From contig OY727093.1 of NCBI GenBank assembly GCA_963402885.1, forward strand, positions 20,893,409 through 20,957,408: a DNA stretch of 64,000 nt. Reading direction: 5' to 3'. The translations under genes were made by a program, and so were the position numbers. Under the pieces are notes generated by a model. That model had not been told where the DNA came from, searched no databases, and saw nothing but the letters and a program-made list of their open reading frames with translations. Position 1 is the stretch's first letter. Each line of letters opens with the position of its first letter. Positions 55,909 through 64,000 of the stretch are shown here, one piece after another. The stretch is from Antedon bifida. Its lineage: Eukaryota; Echinodermata; Crinoidea; Comatulida; Antedonidae.

Positions 55909-56461
55909 TAATTATGGTGTATTTTATTTATCTTTGCTATTTTTTAAATTGTAGTTTAACCATGTTTTTACACTTTTAAAATTAATATAATTCAGTATTT
56001 TTTAATGTGATTTAGATTTTGAATAAACTGTTCTGAATACAGAACAAAGGTGTTGATTGTACACTGCGTGTATGTAAACTTGATTTATTGTCGTATTTCT
56101 TATTATTAAACATTAACAATATAATAAACGGATGAGAAGTGCTGCTGTTGATCGACTTCAGACTGGGATGATTTGTCATTGAGCTTTGTGGATCCAGGAT
56201 TTTGAAATAGGGAAGGATCTAAAATGACGAAATGAAGTGCTGAACTGTGATGTCTTTTGCAATATTAAATTGATAAAGTTGATTTTTATTATTACTGTTA
56301 ACAAAACAAAATAAAGTCCAAAAAAAAAAAAGAACTTAATAACTCGGGTATAACTTGGGTGATTTATTTAAACTTGCAATAGTATGGTAAGTTGCTTAAT
56401 GTCTGTCTGTACTAACATTCAAAACCTAAAATGAAGTTTAAATTATTTGTTGGTGAATAAA
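55909..56461. other. No gene; poly(A)-tailed retrosequence end
   Basis: AATAAAGTCC is followed by 12 A's at about 56311-56332, the look of a reverse-transcribed 3' end. The upstream 250 bp show no protein I recognise. Confidence 0.4.
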
Positions 56462-56945
56462 TCTCGCATTTCATTATTAGTGGACAATAACAAATGGAGT
56501 CTAGGCTAGTAGTAGTAGGCCTATATAGAGGTAGCCTAACTAACAAGACTAGGCCCTAATTATTTAAGTCTCTCTAGCCTAGGCCTAGGCTAGAGAGACT
56601 TAAATAATTATATTAATTATTAGGCCTCCTAGGTAGCCTCGAATCTGAAGAGAAAGCAAATTAGTATTACTTCTACTCGCGAAATAAACTACGTACGTAC
56701 GAGTACGCCAAAAAAAATCACCTATTATGGACAACACAATGGATGGCGCACTAACGCCAATAAAATCCCTTATTGTGGACAAAAAGTCACCTATTTTAGA
56801 CAGCCATTATGAAAGTCACCTATTATGGACAAACAACAGCGCCCTGGTTATTACGGACAGAAAGTAACCTATTATGGACAGAAAAGTAACCTATTATGGA
56901 CAGATTTCACCAACCCCGCTCCTCTTAACCATCTTTCCAACCTGT
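56462..56945 (+). repeat. Leader repeat with seven TA-ACCTATTATGGACA-type units
   Basis: Seven degenerate units with CCTATTATGGACA lie between 56720 and 56905, ending in the same start region as the Gag at 51775. The left part is CCTAGG-rich and contains the 54-bp palindrome at 56557-56610. It is the inverted partner of 51720-52020. Confidence 0.75.
56557..56610. repeat. Perfect 54-bp palindrome
   Basis: Each 27-bp arm reads TAATTATTTAAGTC, then TCTCTAGCCTAGG, and the second arm is its exact reverse complement with no spacer. Confidence 0.9.
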
Positions 56946-57034
56946 AAACTAAATGCTGTGTTAATGAAACGTAGTAAACATAAAGTAAATACATTTATAC
57001 AAAAAGATCATGACACATAGTGGGCCTATGTGAA

Positions 57035-57439
57035 CTGTGACATTCTGTGTTTTAAAATATACGATACAGGTCGTGGCGCAAAGTGGCCCGATGTGACCTG
57101 TAACAATCTGTGGTTTGAGAATTATACAATGCAGGTCGTGGCGCAAAGTGGCTCGATGTGACCTGTGACAATCTGTGGTTTGAGAATTATACAATACAGG
57201 TCGTGGCGCAAAGTGGCCCGATGTGACCTGTGACAATCTGTGGTTTGAGAATTATACAATGCAGGTCGTGGCGCAAAGTGGCCCGATATGACCTGCGACA
57301 ATCTGTGGTTTGAGAATTATACAATACAGGTCGTGGCGCAAAGTTTATTTATTTTTTTATTTATTCGTTCGTTCGTTCGTTCGTTCATTCATTCATTCAA
57401 TTATTTAATTATTTAATTATTTAATTATTTAATTAATTA
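57035..57439. repeat. 64-bp minisatellite (5 copies) and TTCG/AATT microsatellites
   Basis: Units contain GTCGTGGCGCAAAGTGGCCC, GATGTGACCTGTGACAATC and TGTGGTTTGAGAATTATAC. Full copies start near 57070, 57135, 57199, 57264 and 57328, with a degenerate one before. GTTC, ATTC and AATT tetranucleotide runs follow up to the Helentron start. The minus-strand ORF across it is an artefact of the repeat. Confidence 0.88.
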
Positions 57440-58248
57440 TTGGTTATCCGCACTTGGCGGATAACCCCTTGTTATTGTCACGATCTTTTTTTTTTCTTCT
57501 ATGTTATTCTTCTTTCTTTCCCGGAATTTTGTTGGCAGCGTATCTCTAATTCTGGTCAACATATGATTGTATAACTTTGTCATAAGATTGACCTTTAGCT
57601 GTAGATGTGCAAGAAACTTCGTTATATGACGTTAGAGTCGCGTAGCGTAAGTTACGCGCGATTTTATGAATTTCAATGATTGGTCATAGATTATAAACCA
57701 AAAGTCATTTTGTATTGACACTAGGTGAAAATTTAAGTCATATCAAGGGCAAACTTTCTATGGATTAAAAATGTCATGTTTCACAAGAAGTTACGCGCGC
57801 ACGCGCATTTAAAGTTTCAAAATGCGCAAAATTAATTTCTAATCAACTTTCTACGCTGATCATGACATTTTAAGCATGTCAAAAATTCCCGCACGCGCGA
57901 ACAAATTTACGCGTAGGGTGCGCACGGAGCATGAAAATCATGTTTTTTTCTCTTGAATTATGATTTTCCAGCCTTTCCTAGTCATTTTAAAAAAGATTGA
58001 CATCATTTCAAATTAAAATGACGTCATACGAACACGTTGATTTATACCATTTGCGCGCGTTTTAGTTGAAAAAGTTAGAAATATTGTCAAAATAATGCCA
58101 ATTTTGAATCTATTATAGCTCCTCAGTTTTCTGGAAGCATGTCATAGGATGGCATAATAATTGTCGACGTTCATAATAGTTTAACGTATGTGCATGTTGC
58201 ATTTCCGCGGATAACCCGAACTCGTCAAAGTGACGAGTTCAAATCTAG
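57440..58248 (+). mobile_element. Family P Helentron, 809 bp, complete termini
   Basis: The 5' palindrome starts TTGGTTATCC at 57440. The 3' end is GCGGATAA, hairpin, CTAG at 58245-58248. The copy keeps the CG-alternating segment but has lost the four TGACGTCA modules of longer copies, keeping a single site near 58019. It inserted in the AATT microsatellite. Confidence 0.85.
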
Positions 58249-58398
58249 TTTATTTTATTTTTGTATTTGTTTACTTTAAACGGGCAGCTGCTTGAAGCAG
58301 TGCAGTTCGTAGGGAAGCTTTGTATTTTTTCCTTCCCTCTAGTGAATTTGGGTGTATGCCATCAGTGGACCAAGAAGACACAGGTACCTGCCAAAAAC
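58249..58398. other. Short unassigned stretch
   Basis: About 150 bp of non-repetitive sequence without coding content lie between the Helentron and satellite block 4. Confidence 0.5.
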
Positions 58399-59248
58399 CT
58401 GGGTGTTGATGTTTTTGTGTGAAAAGTTTTATCGAAATGCTCAAAATGGTCTAAAACGGTTTCTTATGTGATTTTAAGCACTTTGATGTTTTTGTGTTAA
58501 CAAATTTTTTCGAAAATCACAAAATGGTCTAAAACGTCTCCAAATGCGATTTGAAGCTATTCTGTACACTTTGATGTTTTGTGTGAAAAAGTTTTGTCGA
58601 AATGCTCAAAATGGTCTAAAACGTTTTCAAATACCATATTAAGCTATTTTGTGCACTTTGATGTTTTTGTGAGAAAAATTTTATCGAAATCCTTAAAATG
58701 GTCAAAAACGTTTTCTAATGTGATTTTAAGCAATTTGATGTTTCTATGTTAATAAGTTTTTTCGAAAATCACAAAATGGTCTAAAACGTCTCAAAATGCG
58801 ATTTGAAGCTATTCTGTACACTTTGATGTTTTGTGTGAAAAAGTTTTGTCGAAATGCTCAAAATGGTCTAAAACGTTTTCAAATACCATATTAAGCTATT
58901 TTGAGCACTTTGATGTTTTTGTGTGAAAAGTTTTATCGAAATGCTCAAAATGGTCTAAAACGGTTTCTGATGTGATTTTAAGCACTTTGATGTTTTTGTG
59001 TAACCAAGTTTCGTCGAAATGCACAAAATGGTCTAAAACGTCTCCAAATGCGATTTGAAGCTATTCTGTACACTTTGATGTTTTGTGTGAAAAAGTTTTG
59101 TCGAAATGCTCAAAATGGTGTAAAAAGGTTTTTCAAATACCATATTAAGCTATTTTGTGCACTTTGATGTTTTTGTGTGAAAAGTTTTATCGAAAATCAC
59201 AAAATGGTCTAAAACGTCTCAAAATGCGATTTGAAGCTATTCTAAGCA
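58399..59248 (+). repeat. 78/88-bp satellite, block 4 (higher-order pattern)
   Basis: Three subtypes follow in fixed order: CGTCTC(C/A)AAATGCGATTTG, then CGTTTTCAAATACCATATT, then CGGTTTCT(T/G)ATGTGATTTT. Together they make about 252 bp. The array ends inside a unit where the reverse transcriptase fragment begins. Confidence 0.9.
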
Positions 59249-59254
59249 ACTAAC

Positions 59255-60681
59255 ATGCCAGAATTAGTCGATGCGTATATTGAAAAAGAACTATTATTGG
59301 GCCGTATTAAGGGACCTTTCAAACGCCCACCATTTGATAATTTTAAAGCTTCCCCACTAGCAGTAAGAGAAAAGGCAACTCCTGGAAAATACCGACTTCT
59401 TCATAATCTCTCATTCCCATATGACCATACATCTGTCAACTTTAACATTCCCCAACTTTTTAAGCAAGTAAGCTATGACTCCATTTGGACCGCAGTGCAG
59501 CTAATTCAAAAATGCAACAACCGAGCATATCTGTCAAAACAGACATAGCGGATGCGTACAGACTCATCCCACTGCATCCATCTCAATACCACCTTACAGG
59601 TTTCACCTGGCGTGGAAACTTCTTCTACGACCGAGTCCTACCCCAAGGGGGTGCTTCATCCTGTCAGGTTTTTGACGGTTTTTCTGATGGCCTTAAGTAT
59701 ATCCTGCAGTACAAATTGGGGATAAAAAACATTGCGAAACTTCTTGACGATTTCCTATTTGTGGAAGATACAAAAGAGCTATGCCAACACTCCCTCAACA
59801 CCTTTTTAACACTTTCCGACCGTATTAACCTCCCGTTGGCACCCCAAAAAACCATATCGCCGACCACTACTTTGACATTCTTGGGGATTGAACTTGACAC
59901 AAACAGCATGGAAGCTCGGCTCCCTCGTGAAAAGCTACATGCTTATGCTGCATACATCAAAACACTCTCAGATAGATACTCAGTCACACTTAAAGAACTC
60001 CAGACCACACTGGGAAAACTCAATTTTGCTACATGTGTCATCCCTTCGGGTAAAGCATTTTTATCGAGACTATATAGGCTCACTGCCGGGAAAGTTTCCC
60101 AATCTTCTAAGATAATACTCACTGATGAGGCGAAGGAAGACCTCCTGATGTGGTCATCTTTCCTTGAAACACATAATGGTATCACACTGATACACCGACA
60201 CATAACATACGATAACCGAGCCTTACACTTTCACTCAGATGCATGCCTGAAATCTTTCGGTGCTACGTTTAGGGCCTCATGGATACAAGGGCGCTACCCC
60301 GAAGAGTGGGAAAACTATGATATCATGGTAAAAGAGATGTACCCAATTTATATAATGTTATCAATGTTTTGTAATGAACTTGTTAATACTCAAATTATTT
60401 TCCATTGTGATAACCTAAACGATGTCTGTATCCTTAAAAGTAAGACTTGTAAAAATGGGGATGTCATGACAATTGTAAGATCAATAGTTCTTCTTCTTCT
60501 CCACTACAATATTCAGCTCACTGCAAAACACATTCCAGGGCAAAAGAATGTATTGTGCGACGCCCTATCGCGATACGAGGCAACACCGCATCTGCTAAAG
60601 AAACACGGAATGCACCCTACGCCAACCAAAATCCCAGAATACATCTTGCCCATCAACTACGCTCCACTGAAAAAGAACTAG
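59255..60681 (+). pseudogene. Tyrosine-recombinase retroelement 1: reverse transcriptase and RNase H
   Basis: The first frame (59255-59548) carries the fingers with Y-R-L-L-H-N-L-S. A one-base shift near 59535 moves the rest to 59485-60681: T-D-I-A-D-A-Y-R-L, catalytic L-L-D-D near residue 86 of that frame, F-L-G-I-E, RNase H with F-H-S-D-A near residue 238, and H-I-P-G-Q-K-N-V-L-C-D-A-L-S-R. The L-D-D catalytic box and RT-RH-recombinase order are typical of DIRS/Ngaro elements. The part 5' of the RT, including Gag, is missing, and satellite abuts at 59249. Confidence 0.9.
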
Positions 60682-61568
60682 TTACTGCATCGTTGTCAAC
60701 ATCAACATCGAAACAATATACAGCTAACTGGAAATTCTTTACGCAGTTTACAAACCAAATCACGGCCTGTCAGCTACCAGCAGATGCGCATACCATCAGG
60801 CAGTACGTCTCATATCTTCACACACACGGGTTTGCGCCAAGTACAATACGAACGCACCTCAGTGCTGTGTCTTTTATGCACAAAATCAATTTATTTGAAG
60901 ATCCGACAACAAACCCAATTGTTACCATTCTGTGCAGAGGAGTGAAAAACTTATACCGACAGCGAGATAAACGATCACCAATCACACTGCCAATATTAAT
61001 CAGGCTAATCGAACGCTTACAGATAACTACAATAAACGTAACAGATTATATCCTGTACAAGGCTATGTTTCTGTTATGTTACTATGCTTGCCTACGAATC
61101 AGCGAACTAGTATCTACCCCGTCAGGGCATGCCCTGAACGCGGCAGATGTATCTTACAGTAAATCCAGCATCTCCCTGAACTTTCACTCCTACAAACACA
61201 GCAAGCAACAACAGCGCCCGTTCATTCTACAAAAGAACAATGAAAGACTCTGTCCTGTAAAGGCTGTTCAAAAGTACATATCACTGCGACCTCCAAAACC
61301 TGGACAGTTCTTTATTGACACTACCGGTAAACCGATCACCAGAACAACGTTCTGTGAAGTTCTTGATAGAACACTGAAATCAGCAAACTTGGAAGTAGGA
61401 AAGTATACCACACACTCTTTCCGCATCGGCAGAACAACCGACCTACATAAACTCGGCTTGTCAACAGACAGCATCAAGGCTATTGGGAGATGGTCTAGCA
61501 ACGCATACATGACATATATCCGACCAGATTGTCATGACGTCCCCACTACAAATCTGAAATTAAGGTAG
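60555..61568 (+). CDS. Tyrosine recombinase of retroelement 1
   Basis: An intact 337-codon frame overlaps the RNase H frame by 127 bp, as is usual in this class. It has an N-terminal SAM-like region (S-T-S-K-Q-Y-T-A-N-W, A-P-S-T-I-R-T-H-L-S-A-V), the first catalytic Arg in C-L-R-I-S-E-L, H-S-F-R-I-G-R near residue 287, G-R-W, and the nucleophilic Tyr near 321 in M-T-Y-I-R-P. The enzyme would join circular element DNA to the chromosome without duplicating the target. All catalytic positions are present, so this protein could be functional even though the RT is broken. Confidence 0.92.
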   Translation: MRRPIAIRGNTASAKETRNAPYANQNPRIHLAHQLRSTEKELVTASLSTSTSKQYTANWKFFTQFTNQITACQLPADAHTIRQYVSYLHTHGFAPSTIRTHLSAVSFMHKINLFEDPTTNPIVTILCRGVKNLYRQRDKRSPITLPILIRLIERLQITTINVTDYILYKAMFLLCYYACLRISELVSTPSGHALNAADVSYSKSSISLNFHSYKHSKQQQRPFILQKNNERLCPVKAVQKYISLRPPKPGQFFIDTTGKPITRTTFCEVLDRTLKSANLEVGKYTTHSFRIGRTTDLHKLGLSTDSIKAIGRWSSNAYMTYIRPDCHDVPTTNLKLR

Positions 61569-61639
61569 TACCGTATAACGCTACCAGAAACCGTAATTTT
61601 GTGTTACCCTATACTAATTAAATTGCCTAATAACATGTA

Positions 61640-62335
61640 AGAACACCAGTGCCTTTACGCGTTCTACACTTGTAGGCGCATCATAATTGTTATTGTCTAA
61701 TTTATTTTATAATAACAATAGACCACCAGTGTCATTACGCGCTCTACACTTGTAGGCGCATCGTAGTTGCTATTGTCTATATTAGTTTATATTCAAATAG
61801 ACCACCAGTGTCATTACGCGCTCTACACTTGTAGGCGCATCGTAGTTGTTATTGCCTAAATTAGTTTATATTCAAACAGACCACCAGTGTCATTACACGC
61901 TCTACACTAGTAGGCGCATCGTAGTTGTTATTGTCTAAATTAGTTTATATTCAAACAGACCACAAGTGTCATTACGCGCTCTACACTTGTAGGCGCATCG
62001 TAGTTGCTATTGTCTATATTAGTTTATATTCAAATAGACCACCAGTGTCATTACGCGCTCTACACTTGTAGGCGCATCGTAGTTGTTATTGTCTAAATTA
62101 GTTTATATTCAAATAGACCACCAGTGTCATTACACGCTCTACACTAGTAGGCGCATTATACAGTAGTGTTATTGCCTGAATTCTTTTATAACTAATAGAC
62201 CACCAGTGTCATTGCGCGCTCTACACTTGTAGGTGCATCGTAGTTTTTATTGTCTAAAGTATTTCGTACCAAATAGACCACCAATGTCATAACGCGCTCT
62301 ACACTTGTAGGCGCATTATAATAGTTATTGTGCGC
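61640..62335 (+). repeat. ~80-bp minisatellite, 9 copies, 3' of the recombinase gene
   Basis: The unit contains ACCACCAGTGTCATTAC, then GCGCTCTACACTTGTAGGCGC, then TATTGTCTAAATTAG. The middle part can fold into a hairpin (CTACA/TGTAG arms flanked by GCGC). The array begins about 70 bp after the recombinase stop. The same position in element 2 is occupied by a different hairpin array. Confidence 0.9.
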
Positions 62336-62423
62336 ATTATAGCTCAACACATTTATTGCTCTGAAAAGTCCCGATACCACGCCTCACTTGCTGGGCTGCT
62401 GGATGCCATTTCAGTGGCATCCA

Positions 62424-62993
62424 TTGGCTTTTGTAGCATCCCAGTATTTCCTACTTAATCACTTATCCCTCGCCCCGTGGGCGAGGGCAGGTATACTTTC
62501 TATTTTGCCGTGATCCGTGCTCACGGGACTTTTCAGAATAAATATTTATCCAAATCATTATATCATCTATATGTGCGTTTCATTCTCAGTATCACACACA
62601 CACATAGAGCAAGCCTGACTGCAAAATCGCCCGATTGGTGGTGTCACACACCAATCGCATTTTGCACGGCTGGCGGCTCAAACTTTTCACCCTTTTCTAA
62701 ATCATCGCCAGTCGCAACGCACGCTTGTGCTCAGGTTCTTAAAGTTTAATTCTTTTCCCACCCACCCTCCCACTTTATTTTATTTTAATTTGGCTTTTGT
62801 AGCATCCCAGTATTTCCTACTTAATCACTTATCCCTCGCCCCGTGGGCGAGGGCAGGTATACTTTCTATTTTGCCGTGATCCGTGCTCACGGGACTTTTC
62901 AGAATAAATATTTATCCAAATCATTATATCATCTATATGTGCGTTTCATTCTCAGTATCACACACACACATAGAGCAAGCCTGACTGCAAAAT
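62424..62993 (+). repeat. Repeat-spacer-repeat end of retroelement 1 (split direct repeats)
   Basis: Two 204-bp direct repeats, 62424-62627 and 62790-62993, appear identical and flank a 162-bp spacer. In Ngaro/PAT elements the right end is B1-A2-B2, with A1 at the left end. A1 is absent here because the left end is truncated. Each repeat contains CTCGCCCCGTGGGCGAGG, a perfect 18-bp inverted repeat. Confidence 0.85.
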
Positions 62994-64000
62994 GCGATTT
63001 GAAGCTATTCTGTACACTTTGATGTTTTGTGTGAAAAAGTTTTGTCGAAATTCTCAAAATGGTCTAAAACGTTTTCAAATACCATATTAAGCTATTTTGT
63101 GCACTTTGATGTTTTTGTGTGAAAAGTTTTATCGGAATGCTTAAAATGGTCTAAAACGGTTTCTAATGTGATTTTAAGCACTTTGATGTTTTTATGTTAA
63201 CAAGTTTTTTCGAAAATCACAAAATGGTCTAAAACGTCTCCAAATGCGATTTGAAGCTATTCTGTACACTTTGATTTTTTCAGTGAAAAAGTTTTGTCGA
63301 AATGCTCAAAATGGTCTAAAACGTTTTCAAATACCATATTAAGCTATTTTGTGCACTTTGATGTTTTTGTGAGAAAAATTTTTATCGAAATCCTTAAAAT
63401 GGTCAAAAACGTTTTCTAATGTGATTTTAAGCACTTTGATGTTTCTATGTTAATAAGTTTTTTCGAAAATCACAAAATTGTCTAAAACGTCTCAAAATGC
63501 GATTTGAAGCTATTTTAACCACTTTGGTGATTTTATGTTAACAAGTTTTTTCGAAATGCACAAAATGTCTAAAACGTCTCCAAATGCGATTTGAAGCTAT
63601 TCTGTACACTTCTGTAAACGTTTTCAAATACCATATTAAGCTATTTTGTGCACTTTGATGTTTTTGTGTGAAAAGTTTTATCGAAATGCTCAAAATGGTC
63701 TAAAACGGTTTCTTTTGTGATTTTAAGCACTTTGATGTTTTTGTGTAACCAAGTTTCGTCGAAATGCACAAAATGGTCTAAAACGTCTCAAAATGCGATT
63801 TGAAGCTATTCTAACCACTTTGGTGATTTTATGTTAACATGTTTTTTCGAAATGCACAAAATGTCTAAAACGTCTCCAAATGCGATTTGAAGCTATTCTG
63901 TACACTTTGATGTTTTGTGTGAAAAAGTTTTGTCGAACTGCTCAAAATGGTCTAAAACGTTTTCAAATACGATATTAAGCTATTTTGTGCACTTTGATGT
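62994..64000 (+). repeat. 78/88-bp satellite, block 5 (runs off window)
   Basis: Same family, orientation and three-subtype order as block 4. It starts immediately after the outer direct repeat of retroelement 1 and continues past the window end. Confidence 0.9.

Noticed and set aside
56961-57236. 91-codon ORF with a repeated Cys/His pattern resembling zinc fingers
   Set aside because: It is the translation of the 64-bp minisatellite; the spacing does not match any zinc-finger class.
62477-62749. 90-codon ORF
   Set aside because: It spans the B1 repeat and spacer of a split-repeat terminus; non-coding by position.

Overview
The window is eukaryotic nuclear DNA from an animal: about 65-70% AT, with spliced exons, pol II-type retroelements and tRNA-derived SINEs. 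The mix of BEL/Pao, Tx1-type L1, tyrosine-recombinase retrotransposons, Helitron-like elements with OTU and endonuclease remnants, and frequent AGGCCTA/CCTAGG runs fits a marine invertebrate deuterostome, most likely an echinoderm. That is an inference from repeat style, not proof. Almost nothing here is an ordinary host gene. The window is a nest of mobile elements and satellites, with two or three gene fragments of possible host origin.

1-22 kb is one layered nest. The oldest layer is a minus-strand retroelement Gag gene (SCAN-like capsid, zinc knuckle), followed on the same strand by an OTU cysteine-protease fragment. A 12.2-kb Helentron-like element (2494-14693) splits the Gag, and the two Gag halves read in the same frame once it is removed. 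That insert carries smaller Helentron copies, an endonuclease remnant and a very young BEL/Pao element (7011-13321: two 195-bp LTRs that read as identical, 5-bp duplication GTGAC). Upstream of the Gag, a full-length Tx1-type L1 LINE (15187-21485) is inserted with a 12-bp target duplication.

23-31.7 kb is a second Helentron nest of two families (5' TTAGGTGATC and 5' TT(A/G)GTTATCC), in both orientations, with a tRNA-related insertion. 53.5-55.9 kb and 57.4-58.2 kb hold further copies. Every 3' end is a hairpin plus CTAG followed by TT, and an inverted copy of the 5' terminus sits just inside the 3' hairpin. Longer copies carry TGACGTCA-type palindromes about 177 bp apart.

32-44 kb holds the last two exons of a U-box gene, SINEs, an isolated terminal exon of unknown type, a 2.1-kb inverted-repeat element inside satellite, a LINE 5' fragment, and a four-exon integrase-core (DDE) pseudogene with recognisable splice sites.

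44.8-64 kb contains two Ngaro/PAT-like tyrosine-recombinase retroelements pointing in opposite directions (minus: 44.8-51.8 kb; plus: 56.5-63.0 kb). In each, RNase H and recombinase genes are followed by a hairpin-bearing minisatellite and a direct-repeat/spacer/direct-repeat end, which then abuts the same ~80-88-bp satellite. That satellite forms five blocks and shows a three-subtype higher-order pattern. The minus-strand element is interrupted by a CR1/Jockey-type LINE and unrelated sequence.
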